A stretch of 38,014 bases of DNA from Actinomycetes bacterium. GTDB lineage: Bacteria; Actinomycetota; Thermoleophilia; BMS3ABIN01. A model generated the notes under the pieces. The model did no database searches and was not told the DNA's origin. It was given only the letters and a program-made list of their open reading frames with translations. Both the position numbers and the translations under genes were made by a program. Location: contig JAJRWQ010000064.1 in assembly GCA_024276735.1 (NCBI GenBank), positions 1 through 38,014 of the forward strand, in the 5' to 3' direction. Positions 13,974 through 22,213 of the stretch are shown one piece after another (position 1 is the first letter of the stretch; each line of letters opens with the position of its first letter).

Positions 13974-15965
13974 ATGCCTCGTCGTCGAAAGAAAATCAAG
14001 CGCAGAAAAAGAAGATCCCTGCTGCTCATTGGCGTCGGCTTCTTCGTGCTGTCCCTGGTGTTTGCCCTGCTGATAGGCATCCAGACCGTGTCGGCGCTGG
14101 TTCACGATCTCCCCAAGCTCAACCAGGACGACCTGCTCTCCCTGGGGCAGACGTCGAAGATCTACGCCGCCGACGGCACCCTGCTCGCCGAGGTGTTCGG
14201 CAGCGAGAACCGCACGGTGGTGCCGCTGGAGTCGATCCCGCTCTACCTGCAGCAGGCCACCATCGCCATCGAGGACGAGCGCTTCTACGAACACAACGGG
14301 GTCGATTACGAGGGCCTGGCGCGGGCGGCCTTCACCAATATCACCAGCGGCTCCCTGGTCGAAGGGGGCAGCACCATCACCCAGCAGCTGGTGAAGACCG
14401 TCTACCTCACCGACGAGCGCAGCTTCAGCCGCAAGCTGGTGGAAGCGGTGCTGGCAACCAGGCTGGAGCAGACCGTCTCCAAGGACGAGATCCTGGAGCG
14501 CTACCTGAACACCATCTATTACGGCGAGGGTGCTTACGGGGTCGAGGCGGCGGCGCAGACCTACTTCGGCAAGAGCGTTTCGCAGCTGGATCTCTCCGAG
14601 TGCGCCACGCTGGCGGGGCTGGTGAACGCCCCCTCCATCTACTCGCCCAAGCGTGACCTGAAGGCGGCCACCGAGAGGCGCAACGTGGTGCTGCAGAAGA
14701 TGGCCGACTTGGGTTACATCACGCCGGCGGAGGCACACGGCGCCGCCTCCCTGCCTTTGGTGGTGAGCGACCAGGAAAGAACGGTAGCAGAACCTTATTT
14801 CGTTGAGTATGTCAAGCAACAGCTGATCGACATGTACGGCGCCGGCACCCTTTTCGAGGGCGGCCTCCGGGTTTACACCACCATCGATCCCCATCTCCAG
14901 GAGGCCGGCCTGGAAGCGATCAAGGATACCCTTTACGAGGAGGGCGATCCGGCGGCGGCGCTGGTGGCGATCGAGCCGGAAACCGGCTACATCCGCGCCA
15001 TGGTCAGCAGCCAGGACTTCCGGAGCTACCAGTTCAACCTGGCGGCCCAGGCGCAGCGGCAGCCGGGATCCACCTTCAAGCCCTTCGTTCTCACCGCGGC
15101 GGTGGAGGAAGGGGTGAACCCGGAAAAGACCTACTACATGTCCAAGGAGATCGACCTGCCCATGCCCGGCGGCGGCACCCCCTGGCACGTGCGCACATAC
15201 AACCTCCAGTACTACGGCGTCTCCAACCTCAAGGAGGCGATGATGCACTCCGACAACACCGTCTACGCCCAGCTGGTGATGGACCTGGGGCCCGAGAAGG
15301 TGCGTGACACCGCCGAGAAGATGGGCATCAAGAGCTACATGGCCGCCAACCCCTCCATCGCCCTGGGCGGCCTGGGCCAGGGCGTCTCGCCGCTGGAGAT
15401 GGCCTCCGCCTACGGCACGCTGGCCGCGGAGGGCAAGCATGCCGAGCCGATAGCGATCACCCGGGTGGAGACGGCGGACGGCAAGGTGAAATACGAGGCC
15501 AAGCCGGACCCGAAGCAGGTGATCAGCGACGGCACCGCCTACGAGGTGACCAAGGTGCTGATGAGCGACATCCAGGCAGGCACCTCGGCGCCGGCCAACT
15601 TCGGCCGCCCGGCGGCCGGCAAGACCGGCTCCACCGAGAACCTGCAGGATGCCTGGTTCGTCGGCTACACCCCCCAGTTCTCCACCGCGGTCTGGGTGGG
15701 GTACCCGGACGAGCAGAAGCCGATGACCAACGTCCACGGCCACAGCGTCTGGGGCGACGGCTTCCCCGCCACCATCTGGAGAGAGTTCATGATGGAGGCG
15801 CACAGGGACCTGCCGGTGGAAGACTTCCCGCTGCCGGACCACCCCGTGCAGTTCAAGCGCTTCCACGGCCGCTACGTGCTGTTCTCGGGGGGAGAGCCGC
15901 CCACGACCACCGAGGACGCCTACGGTCACACGGGGCGCACCGCGCCCGGGGACGAGACCGAGTAA
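13974..15965 (+). CDS. Class A penicillin-binding protein (transglycosylase/transpeptidase)
   Basis: A 663-residue bifunctional peptidoglycan synthase. A very basic cytoplasmic start (P-R-R-R-K-K-I-K-R-R-K) leads into one membrane anchor at about 17-40. The GT51 domain shows E-D-E-R-F-Y-E-H-N-G, G-G-S-T-I-T-Q-Q-L-V-K and K-D-E-I-L-E-R-Y-L-N. The transpeptidase domain has S-T-F-K (catalytic Ser near 365), S-D-N near 425 and K-T-G-S near 548, so all three penicillin-binding motifs are intact. The tail is short, with no PASTA domains. The start is uncertain: an ATG at 13935 touches an AAGGA and would add 13 residues, but the one at 13974 gives the usual M-P-R-R-R beginning. It ends in TAA. Confidence 0.94.
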   Translation: MPRRRKKIKRRKRRSLLLIGVGFFVLSLVFALLIGIQTVSALVHDLPKLNQDDLLSLGQTSKIYAADGTLLAEVFGSENRTVVPLESIPLYLQQATIAIEDERFYEHNGVDYEGLARAAFTNITSGSLVEGGSTITQQLVKTVYLTDERSFSRKLVEAVLATRLEQTVSKDEILERYLNTIYYGEGAYGVEAAAQTYFGKSVSQLDLSECATLAGLVNAPSIYSPKRDLKAATERRNVVLQKMADLGYITPAEAHGAASLPLVVSDQERTVAEPYFVEYVKQQLIDMYGAGTLFEGGLRVYTTIDPHLQEAGLEAIKDTLYEEGDPAAALVAIEPETGYIRAMVSSQDFRSYQFNLAAQAQRQPGSTFKPFVLTAAVEEGVNPEKTYYMSKEIDLPMPGGGTPWHVRTYNLQYYGVSNLKEAMMHSDNTVYAQLVMDLGPEKVRDTAEKMGIKSYMAANPSIALGGLGQGVSPLEMASAYGTLAAEGKHAEPIAITRVETADGKVKYEAKPDPKQVISDGTAYEVTKVLMSDIQAGTSAPANFGRPAAGKTGSTENLQDAWFVGYTPQFSTAVWVGYPDEQKPMTNVHGHSVWGDGFPATIWREFMMEAHRDLPVEDFPLPDHPVQFKRFHGRYVLFSGGEPPTTTEDAYGHTGRTAPGDETE

Positions 15966-16029
15966 CCGCCGGAACCTGCAGGAAAGCAGGGCGGCAGGGT
16001 CGTATTCTGTTGGTGCGCGCAAAAAGCCG

Positions 16030-16058
16030 TTACCATAAAAGCGGATCTGTGCTATCAT
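16030..16058 (+). promoter_or_regulatory. Promoter TTACCA-17-TATCAT
   Basis: TTACCA at 16030-16035 and TATCAT at 16053-16058 with the optimal 17-base spacing, about 80 bases before the ATG at 16145. Confidence 0.5.
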
Positions 16059-16144
16059 GATACCTGCACCGGGGCGGTGGGGGCGGTACGCAAATTGCCT
16101 TGCTTGCCGGCAACCACCCGGTGTGGGCGCGAAGAAAGGTAGAG

Positions 16145-17659
16145 ATGGCCGGCTCGATGGCAAGGCACCCCTGGCGCATTACCCTGCCGCTGCTGCTCCT
16201 GGCAGTGGCCATCACGCTGCTGCTCTTGCTGCAGGCGACGTGCTTCAACGCTGCACCCCCCGAGGACACTACCAGCGAAACCGGCGGCGAGATTTCCCTG
16301 GAGAGCGGCGGCCCGCCGGTGCCGTCCGCCTCGCCCGCCTCGCCTGCGACCCCGGGAGCCACGGGGACGGCGGCGGCGGCCACGGCGGCGGCCACCCCGG
16401 CATCGCTGGTCCCCACCGTGGCTGCGGCGGCTTCGCTGCCCCCGGCGACCCCGCCGGCCCCCCTGCCTCCCCTCACGGGTTCCCTGAAGGGCATGGTCAC
16501 CGACGAGACCGCGCTGCCGCTTGCCGGCATCCGGGTGTACCTCGCCGATGCCGGCGGCCGGCTGCTGGGCGACTACCGTACCACCGGCGCCGACGGCGGC
16601 TTTTCCTTCGACGGCCTGGCCCCCGCGACGTACAAGCTGTACTTCTCCGACCCCGGCGGCAACTACGAGTCGGGCTGGTACGGCCCTCCCGGCTCACCCG
16701 CGGGCACGCCGATCGCGGTTACGGCCGGCGGCGAGATCACGGTAAGCCAGGTAATGGCGGCGGCGGGCGATCCCGGCCGGGGCGCCGTGAGCGGCCGGGT
16801 GGTAGCGGCCTGCAAGGACGCACCCCGATGCGTGCAGGGGGTAGCGGGAGTGCTGGTAAGCGCTTTTCGCGTCGAACACAAGCAGGGCTACGGGATGACC
16901 CTGGCGGGCACTTCTCTGACCGACAGTAACGGCTATTACCGGGTGGGAGGGCTGCTGGCGGGCGACTACCTGGTCTCCTTCGATCCACCGGGCGGGTCGT
17001 ATGCCTACCAGTGGTACCGGGGGCAGCAGACGTTCACAACCGCTGAAGTGATACCCGTGCACGCCGGCGAAACGGTGGGCAAGGTGGATGCCGTCCTGGA
17101 GGAGGGAGGCACCATATCCGGTAGCGTCACCGCGGGCATGGGCCCCGTGGCCGGCGCCCAGGTGGACGTGTTCGACAAGGCGGGCGTGGTGGTGGACACG
17201 GTGTTCACGGGCAGCGACGGCTCCTACCGCAGCGGCAGGCTGCCGGCGGGCGCTTACCGGGTGCGCGTGGTGGCCCCGCCGCCCATCGGTGAAACCCGCT
17301 GGTACGTGAACGGCGACGACTTTTCATCGGCGGACGCCGTGGTCGTCCGGGAAGGAGAGGATACCGCGGGCATCGATATCACCCTCGGCGCCACGGTGAT
17401 CAAGCTGGACCCGCCATCGCTTCCCGGTGAAGAGGCTGGACCGCCTTCGGCCCCGGCAGCCACGGTGACCTCGCCGGCAGGCGGCGAAAACGGGCCCGGC
17501 GATGCCGACGGTCAAGGCGGGAGCGGGGACGAGGCGCCGCCGGAAACTTCAGCGCCGCCCGCGGGCGTGCTGGAGAACCAGGGCGCTGCCGGCGAGCACC
17601 AGGAAGACCTCGTTGTCTATGGGGGCAACAACGAGGCCACGGCGGCCCAGGTCGATTGA
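16145..17659 (+). CDS. Anchored surface protein with three carboxypeptidase-regulatory-like domains
   Basis: A 504-residue exported protein. Residues 10-27 form a signal peptide or anchor, ending L-L-L-L-L-Q-A-T-C; this is not a good lipobox. A Pro/Ala/Thr-rich linker of about 90 residues follows. Three beta-sandwich repeats then start L-K-G-M-V-T-D-E, V-S-G-R-V-V-A and I-S-G-S-V-T-A; each has a Y-x-x-x-G-L-L-A-G-D-Y-type ending with W-Y. These resemble CarboxypepD_reg-like (Cna-B-like) domains that form rigid stalks. The last 100 residues are Pro/Gly/Glu-rich and disordered. There is no sortase motif. The 3' end overlaps the convergent Roadblock gene by 111 bases. The function is probably structural or adhesive. 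Confidence 0.8.
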   Translation: MAGSMARHPWRITLPLLLLAVAITLLLLLQATCFNAAPPEDTTSETGGEISLESGGPPVPSASPASPATPGATGTAAAATAAATPASLVPTVAAAASLPPATPPAPLPPLTGSLKGMVTDETALPLAGIRVYLADAGGRLLGDYRTTGADGGFSFDGLAPATYKLYFSDPGGNYESGWYGPPGSPAGTPIAVTAGGEITVSQVMAAAGDPGRGAVSGRVVAACKDAPRCVQGVAGVLVSAFRVEHKQGYGMTLAGTSLTDSNGYYRVGGLLAGDYLVSFDPPGGSYAYQWYRGQQTFTTAEVIPVHAGETVGKVDAVLEEGGTISGSVTAGMGPVAGAQVDVFDKAGVVVDTVFTGSDGSYRSGRLPAGAYRVRVVAPPPIGETRWYVNGDDFSSADAVVVREGEDTAGIDITLGATVIKLDPPSLPGEEAGPPSAPAATVTSPAGGENGPGDADGQGGSGDEAPPETSAPPAGVLENQGAAGEHQEDLVVYGGNNEATAAQVD

Positions 17660-17854
17660 CAGCGCCTTCGGCGGCTGCTGTTCCATCTCCGCCGCCAGCT
17701 CCCGGGCCGTGGCCAGCAGGGCGGCGGCATGGGCTCCCAGGGCATCGAAATCGATACCGCTGCCGGCGGCGGCGACGGTGAAACCATCGGTGGATACCAG
17801 GGCCGCCGCTTCGACCCCTTCCAGGTCCAGGTAAGGAGCAACGAGCGATTCCAA
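17549..17854 (-). CDS. Roadblock/LC7-domain protein at the end of the par operon
   Basis: A 101-residue protein made of one Roadblock/LC7 fold: V-E-A-A-A-L-V-S-T-D-G-F-T-V-A, a long Ala-rich helix (A-A-L-L-A-T-A-R-E-L-A) and the paired strands L-S-I-D-L-G-R-R-G-L-V-V and V-F-L-V-L-A-G. Such proteins usually regulate small Ras-like GTPases such as MglA, but none is visible in this window. It begins at TTG 17854, 14 bases after the parB stop, without a strong ribosome-binding site, so it probably depends on parB translation. The last 111 bases overlap the convergent stalk-protein gene, and both frames look genuine. Confidence 0.78.
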   Translation of the reverse strand: MESLVAPYLDLEGVEAAALVSTDGFTVAAAGSGIDFDALGAHAAALLATARELAAEMEQQPPKALSIDLGRRGLVVAPIDNEVFLVLAGSALVLQHARGRR

Positions 17855-17868
17855 GCCGGCACCGCCGC

Positions 17869-18756
17869 CTAGAGGCTGCCTTCCAGGGTGTCGATGAGGT
17901 CGCGCAGCTGCTCCTCGCTTTCGAACTCGATCTCCACGCGTCCTCCCTTTGCCGCCCAGCGGACCTTGACCGGCAGCCTGAAGGCCGAGTATAGGGCGTC
18001 GGTGGCCTCGTCCATCAGCTCTTGGCTCACGGGAGGCACGGCCGGTTTTTGCTTGCGGGTTTCCGCGGCGGATTCACGCTTGACCAGCTTTTCCGCCTGC
18101 CGCACCGACATGGCGCTCTCCGCCATCCGCGCCGCCAGGCGCCGCTGCCGCAGGCGGTCGCCCACGGCCAGCAGGGCCCGGCCGTGACCTTCGCTGAGCC
18201 GGCCCTGTTCGATGAGAGACTGGACTTCGTCCGGCAGGTCGAGCAGGCGCATGGTGTTGGCGACCGCGGAGCGGCTGCGCCCCAGCTTGGCGGCCAGCTG
18301 CTCCTGGGTGATGCCGAAATCCTCCTGCAGGTTGGCGTAGGCCCGGGCGGTGTCGATAGGATTGAGATCTTCGCGGCTGAGGTTTTCGATCAGGGCCATT
18401 TCCAGGGACTCGGCGTCGCCGGCATCGCGGATGATCGCCGGTATGGTCTCCAGGCCCGCCATGCGCGCGGCGCGCCAGCGGCGCTCGCCGGCGATGAGTT
18501 CGTAGCGGCCGGCGCCGGCCCGGCGCACCACCACCGGCTGCACCAGGCCGGCGGACTTGATCGATGACGCCAGGTCCGCCAGGGCGTCGTCGTCGAACGT
18601 GGTGCGCGGCTGGTTCGGGTTCTCGCTTATTTGACTTAAGGGTAATTCTTGGTATTGTATGCCGCTGCCCTCGTTTTCGCCCCGCCCGCCGGCGGCGGCC
18701 TTGCTGTCTCCGATCAGCGCCGACAGGCCGCGGCCGAGGCCCTTGTTTTCACTCAC
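17869..18756 (-). CDS. parB: Chromosome-partitioning CTPase ParB (Spo0J)
   Basis: A 295-residue ParB. The N-terminus G-L-G-R-G-L-S-A-L-I is the ParA-contacting peptide. The CTP-binding domain has N-P-N-Q-P-R, G-E-R-R-W-R-A-A-R and E-N-L-S-R-E-D-L-N-P-I-D-T-A, all intact. A helix-turn-helix (T-Q-E-Q-L-A-A-K-L-G-R-S-R-S-A-V) that reads parS follows near residue 150, and a C-terminal dimerisation domain ends E-G-S-L. It would load at the parS within mnmG, 3 kb away, and slide as a clamp. The start overlaps the end of parA by 8 bases. It ends in TAG, which must act as a real stop here. Confidence 0.97.
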   Translation of the reverse strand: MSENKGLGRGLSALIGDSKAAAGGRGENEGSGIQYQELPLSQISENPNQPRTTFDDDALADLASSIKSAGLVQPVVVRRAGAGRYELIAGERRWRAARMAGLETIPAIIRDAGDAESLEMALIENLSREDLNPIDTARAYANLQEDFGITQEQLAAKLGRSRSAVANTMRLLDLPDEVQSLIEQGRLSEGHGRALLAVGDRLRQRRLAARMAESAMSVRQAEKLVKRESAAETRKQKPAVPPVSQELMDEATDALYSAFRLPVKVRWAAKGGRVEIEFESEEQLRDLIDTLEGSL

Positions 18757-19540
18757 GCTCGATCACCTCCGTTGCTAGGTCGAAATAGGCATCAGAGCCC
18801 GCACAGGCAGGATCGTATCGGGATATGGGAAGACCATGACTGGGAGCTTCGCTCAAGCGGATGTTACGGGGAATCACGGTTCGGTAGGTGAGCTCGGGAA
18901 AGTGGGAACGCACTTCCTCGACCACCTGCGATGAAAGGTTGGTGCGGGGATCGAACATGGTGAGCAGCAGGCCGGCGATGGTGAGCCGCGGGTTCATGTT
19001 GTTACGCACGGCCTCCACGGTGCCCAGGAGCTGCCCCAGGCCCTCGAGGGCATAGTACTCGCACTGGACGGGGATGATCAGCCGGTCGGCCGCCACCAGG
19101 CCGTTGATGGTGAGCAGCCCCAGCGATGGCGGGCAGTCGATGAAAAGGTAGTCGAAGCTGCTGGTGATGCTGCTGAGGGAATCGAGGAGAACGTATTCGC
19201 GCCGCTGGTGGGAGGCGAGCTCCACCTCGGCGCCGGCGAGATCGATGGTGGAGGGTATCAGGAAAAGATTGGGGATCTGGGTGCCGGTGATGGCCGACTC
19301 GACGGCCACCTTGCCGGTGAAGACATCGTAGACGGTATGGGGAGCCTCGCGGACACCCAGGCCGTGCGTGGCATTGCACTGGGGGTCGATATCGATGACC
19401 AGTGCCGTGGCACCGGCCTCGGCGAGGCAGACGGCGGTATTGACACAGGTCGTGGTCTTGCCGACGCCGCCCTTCTGGTTGGCGACGGCGTAGATCCTGC
19501 CCAGGCCCGCCCTCGATTGAAGAGAATTACTGTCCTGCAC
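18749..19540 (-). CDS. parA: Chromosome-partitioning ATPase ParA (Soj)
   Basis: A 263-residue ParA/MinD-type ATPase. The deviant Walker A is K-G-G-V-G-K-T-T at residues 23-30, with the signature lysine K23; the Walker A' region is D-I-D-P-Q-C-N-A-T, and Walker B is F-I-D-C-P-P-S-L-G. The C-terminal S-E-A-P-S-H-G-L-P-I segment is typical of chromosomal Soj. It works with ParB to move parS regions over the nucleoid. The start is GTG 19540: a TAGAAT lies exactly six bases before it and no ribosome-binding site is present. There is a 51-base gap from rsmG, so this is probably an internal operon promoter. Confidence 0.97.
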   Translation of the reverse strand: MQDSNSLQSRAGLGRIYAVANQKGGVGKTTTCVNTAVCLAEAGATALVIDIDPQCNATHGLGVREAPHTVYDVFTGKVAVESAITGTQIPNLFLIPSTIDLAGAEVELASHQRREYVLLDSLSSITSSFDYLFIDCPPSLGLLTINGLVAADRLIIPVQCEYYALEGLGQLLGTVEAVRNNMNPRLTIAGLLLTMFDPRTNLSSQVVEEVRSHFPELTYRTVIPRNIRLSEAPSHGLPISRYDPACAGSDAYFDLATEVIERE

Positions 19541-19546
19541 GGGAAG

Positions 19547-19552
19547 ATTCTA
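19547..19552 (-). promoter_or_regulatory. -10 box six bases before parA
   Basis: TAGAAT on the minus strand, then CTTCCC, then the GTG of parA. A weak -35-like TATCAA lies 18 bases upstream. It would give a leaderless parAB message separate from the mnm-rsmG genes. Confidence 0.5.
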
Positions 19553-19591
19553 TCAGAACGGGGGGTGTTATTGATAGGGTGACCGCTGTTT

Positions 19592-20293
19592 TCAGCTGCC
19601 AAGCGGCCGCTTGGCGGGGATTCCGGGGCGGCGGGGGAACCGGTCCGGGGTGGGAGCGTCCTTGCGGAACAACCAGGCATGGAGATTCCTGGCACCGGGA
19701 TAGGGGCTGACGGGATGGATGCGCACCAGGGAACCACCCAGCAGCCCGGCGACAGAGGCAGCGGCGGCGCTGTCACCATCCCGGCGGGCGCCGCGGGAGA
19801 GCAGAGCGAAACCCCCGACCGAAACCAGGGGAAGCGTATATTCGAGCACCACCGGCAAGGGAGCGACAGCGCGGGCCAGGGCGACGTCGAATGACTCGCG
19901 AAACGAGGAGCGTCCCGCCTCTTCGGCGCGCGTGCAGGCCACCGCGGTGTTGTCGAGACCAACGAGCGCGGCGGTTTCCTCGATGAAATCGCACTTACGG
20001 TGATTAGACTCGATGAGAACGAAGCACGCGTTCGGCAAAGCGATCGCCAGCGGCAGGCCGGGAAGGCCGGCGCCGCTGCCCACGTCGGCGATGCTTTGGG
20101 TATTGGCGACTTCACTGAAGGCGAGGAGGGAGAGGCTGTCCAGCAGGTGGCGATTGAAAATGCCCTCCCGGTCGCGTACGGAGGTGAGGCCGGCGCTGCG
20201 ATCGGAGGCGAGGATATCCAGGAGCCGCCTCAACTCGGCGACTTGCGCCTCGGAGAGGGAAAAGCGGGAAGACAACGATTTCCAGTCGATCAA
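19592..20293 (-). CDS. rsmG: 16S rRNA (guanine-N7)-methyltransferase RsmG
   Basis: A 233-residue SAM-dependent methyltransferase that methylates G527 of 16S rRNA. The SAM-binding strand reads A-D-V-G-S-G-A-G-L-P-G-L-P-L, and the acidic loop is L-I-E-S-N-H-R-K-C-D-F. The N-terminal helix with N-R-H-L-L-D-S-L is a family mark. The final 40 residues are basic and longer than usual. The ATG overlaps the mnmG stop by 4 bases, the classic gidA-gidB coupling. Confidence 0.95.
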   Translation of the reverse strand: MIDWKSLSSRFSLSEAQVAELRRLLDILASDRSAGLTSVRDREGIFNRHLLDSLSLLAFSEVANTQSIADVGSGAGLPGLPLAIALPNACFVLIESNHRKCDFIEETAALVGLDNTAVACTRAEEAGRSSFRESFDVALARAVAPLPVVLEYTLPLVSVGGFALLSRGARRDGDSAAAASVAGLLGGSLVRIHPVSPYPGARNLHAWLFRKDAPTPDRFPRRPGIPAKRPLGS

Positions 20294-22179
20294 TGGGGTG
20301 CCTTTCTCTCGAGATAAAGCGAAAGAATGGAAATGTCGGCGGGAGTAACCCCGGAGATCCGCGAGGCCTGGCCGATAGTAGCGGGCCGCACGCGGGAAAG
20401 ACGGTCACGGGACTCGATGGATAGGGCCGAGATGGCGCCGAAATCGAAATCCTCGGGGATGACGATGGATTCCATGCGGGAGCGCCTTTCGATGTCGGCA
20501 CGCTGGCGTTCGATGTAGCCGCTGTACTTGAGCTCTATCTCCGCCCGGCGCCTGACATCGGGCACAAAGCGTTCCTCGATGTCCAGGCCGGCGGCCCGGG
20601 CCAGCGGGTCGAGGGAAACGTGGGGGCGGCGTAAAAGCTTTTCGGCGGTGACGGCGCTGGAAATGGCGCTGCTGCCGCAGGACTCGAGGTAATCGTTCAC
20701 GGCGGGGCTGGGTTGTACCCTGGCCGTGCCCAGCTCTGCGAGGAGATCTTTCAAAGACGACTCGTGGCGGACGACCTTCTCGTAGTCCGCGTCGTCGAGG
20801 AGGCCGACCTGGTGCGCCAGCGGCGAAAGGCGGGAATGGGCATTGTCGTGGCGCAGGAGCAGGCGGTATTCGGCCCTGGAGGTGAACATGCGGTAGGGCT
20901 CGTCGACCCCCTTGGTTACCAGGTCGTCGATGAGAACGCCGATGTACGCCTGGTCGCGACGCAAGGTAAAGGGCTCCTGGCCCAGGCAGTGGCGGGCGGC
21001 ATTGATGCCGGCGATGATGCCCTGGGCCGCCGCCTCCTCGTAGCCGCTGGTGCCGTTTATCTGTCCGGCAAGAAAGAGGCAGCTCAGGTCCCTGACTTCC
21101 AGCGTGGGCCGGAGCTGGCTGGGCAGGGCGAAATCGTATTCAACCGCGTAGCCGGGGCGCATGATCCTGGCCGACTCGAGGCCGGGCGTGGCCCGCACCA
21201 CCTTTTCCTGGACCCAGACGGGAAGGCTGGTGGTGAGGCCCTGGAGGTACAGCTCGCGGGTGCGGATCCCCTCCGGCTCGATGAAGACCGGGTGGCGGTC
21301 GCGGTCGGGAAAATTGATCACCTTGCGGTCGATGGAGGGGCAGTAGCGGGGCCCCTTGCCGCTCACGGAGCCGGTCCTTATGGGGGAAAGGTGGAGGTGC
21401 TCGCGGATGACTTCGTGGGTCTTCTCGTTGGTGTAGGTGAGGTAACAGGGGACTTGCTTCCGGCGGGTGGCGGCACTGAAGAAGGAAAAGTGCTGCGGCG
21501 AAGGATCGCCGGGATCGACGGTCATCTTGTCGGTATCGATGGACCTGGCGTCGACGCGTGGCGGGGTAGCGGACTGGAAACGGCCCAGCTCGATGCCCCA
21601 TCTTTCCAGGTTTTCCGACAGGCGGCTCGAGGGCGGCTCACCCATTCTCCCGGCAGGAAAGCGTTGCTCGCCGATGACGATGACCCCCCGGAGGAAGGTG
21701 CCGCAGGCCAACACCACGGCCCGGGCGGGGATGCGGCTGCCATCATCGAGAAATACGCCGGCGATTGTTTCACGTGAAACATCGATGCCGGCGGCGTTGC
21801 CTTCCAGCAGGTAAAGGCGGGGCTCCGCCGCGAGTACCCGTTTCATGTTGTCTTCGTAGAGTTTCTTGCTGGTCTGCGCCCGCAGCGCCTGCACCGCCGG
21901 CCCCTTGCCGGTATTCAGCATTTTCATTTGGATATATGACCGATCCGTGTTACGGCCCTGTTCTCCTCCCAGGGCGTCTATTTCACGGGTCAGCTGCCCC
22001 TTTCCCACGCCGCCCACGGCGGGATTACAGGGCATGAGGGCGATCTTTTCCAGGCTCATGGTGAGCAACAGGGTGTCGCAGCCGATACGTGCTGCCGCCA
22101 GCGCCGCCTCGCAGCCGGCATGGCCACCGCCGACGACCACGACATCGAAACCATGGGAACTGCTCGCAGGCAGTATCAT
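20290..22179 (-). CDS. mnmG: tRNA uridine 5-carboxymethylaminomethyl modification enzyme MnmG (GidA)
   Basis: A 629-residue FAD enzyme that, with MnmE, installs the cmnm5 group on U34 of certain tRNAs. The FAD fingerprint V-V-V-G-G-G-H-A-G-C-E-A-A is near residue 15, followed by M-P-C-N-P-A-V-G-G-V-G-K-G, L-A-C-G-T-F-L-R-G, Y-C-P-S-I-D-R-K and F-L-A-G-Q-I-N-G-T-S-G-Y-E-E-A-A. The C-terminal helical domain is complete, so length is normal. A parS site lies within codons for V-S-R-E-T. It overlaps rsmG by 4 bases, and TATAAG lies five bases before its ATG. Most mainstream actinobacteria lack this enzyme, so its presence here points to a deep branch if the lineage guess is right. Confidence 0.98.
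   Translation of the reverse strand: MILPASSSHGFDVVVVGGGHAGCEAALAAARIGCDTLLLTMSLEKIALMPCNPAVGGVGKGQLTREIDALGGEQGRNTDRSYIQMKMLNTGKGPAVQALRAQTSKKLYEDNMKRVLAAEPRLYLLEGNAAGIDVSRETIAGVFLDDGSRIPARAVVLACGTFLRGVIVIGEQRFPAGRMGEPPSSRLSENLERWGIELGRFQSATPPRVDARSIDTDKMTVDPGDPSPQHFSFFSAATRRKQVPCYLTYTNEKTHEVIREHLHLSPIRTGSVSGKGPRYCPSIDRKVINFPDRDRHPVFIEPEGIRTRELYLQGLTTSLPVWVQEKVVRATPGLESARIMRPGYAVEYDFALPSQLRPTLEVRDLSCLFLAGQINGTSGYEEAAAQGIIAGINAARHCLGQEPFTLRRDQAYIGVLIDDLVTKGVDEPYRMFTSRAEYRLLLRHDNAHSRLSPLAHQVGLLDDADYEKVVRHESSLKDLLAELGTARVQPSPAVNDYLESCGSSAISSAVTAEKLLRRPHVSLDPLARAAGLDIEERFVPDVRRRAEIELKYSGYIERQRADIERRSRMESIVIPEDFDFGAISALSIESRDRLSRVRPATIGQASRISGVTPADISILSLYLERKAPH
21766..21781 (+). other. parS: parS centromere site (perfect 16-bp palindrome)
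   Basis: TGTTTCACGTGAAACA, identical to the consensus ParB-binding site of bacterial chromosomes. It lies inside mnmG, about 3 kb from parB, as in many bacteria where parS marks the origin-proximal region. I saw no second copy in the window. Confidence 0.97.
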
Positions 22180-22184
22180 GTTGA

Positions 22185-22190
22185 CTTATA
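22185..22190 (-). promoter_or_regulatory. -10-like box before mnmG
   Basis: TATAAG on the minus strand, five bases before the mnmG ATG, in the 34-base gap after the MnmG-like gene. The surrounding gap is unusually AT-rich for this genome. Confidence 0.4.
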
Positions 22191-22213
22191 GTAGTTTGTT
22201 GGCATAGTAACTT

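Noticed and set aside
13866-16163. A 765-codon open frame on the minus strand
   Set aside because: It is the antisense of the penicillin-binding protein gene, whose motifs are complete.
17324-17515. Extra small minus-strand frames inside the stalk-protein gene
   Set aside because: They have no family features and no start signals; only the Roadblock frame is convincing.
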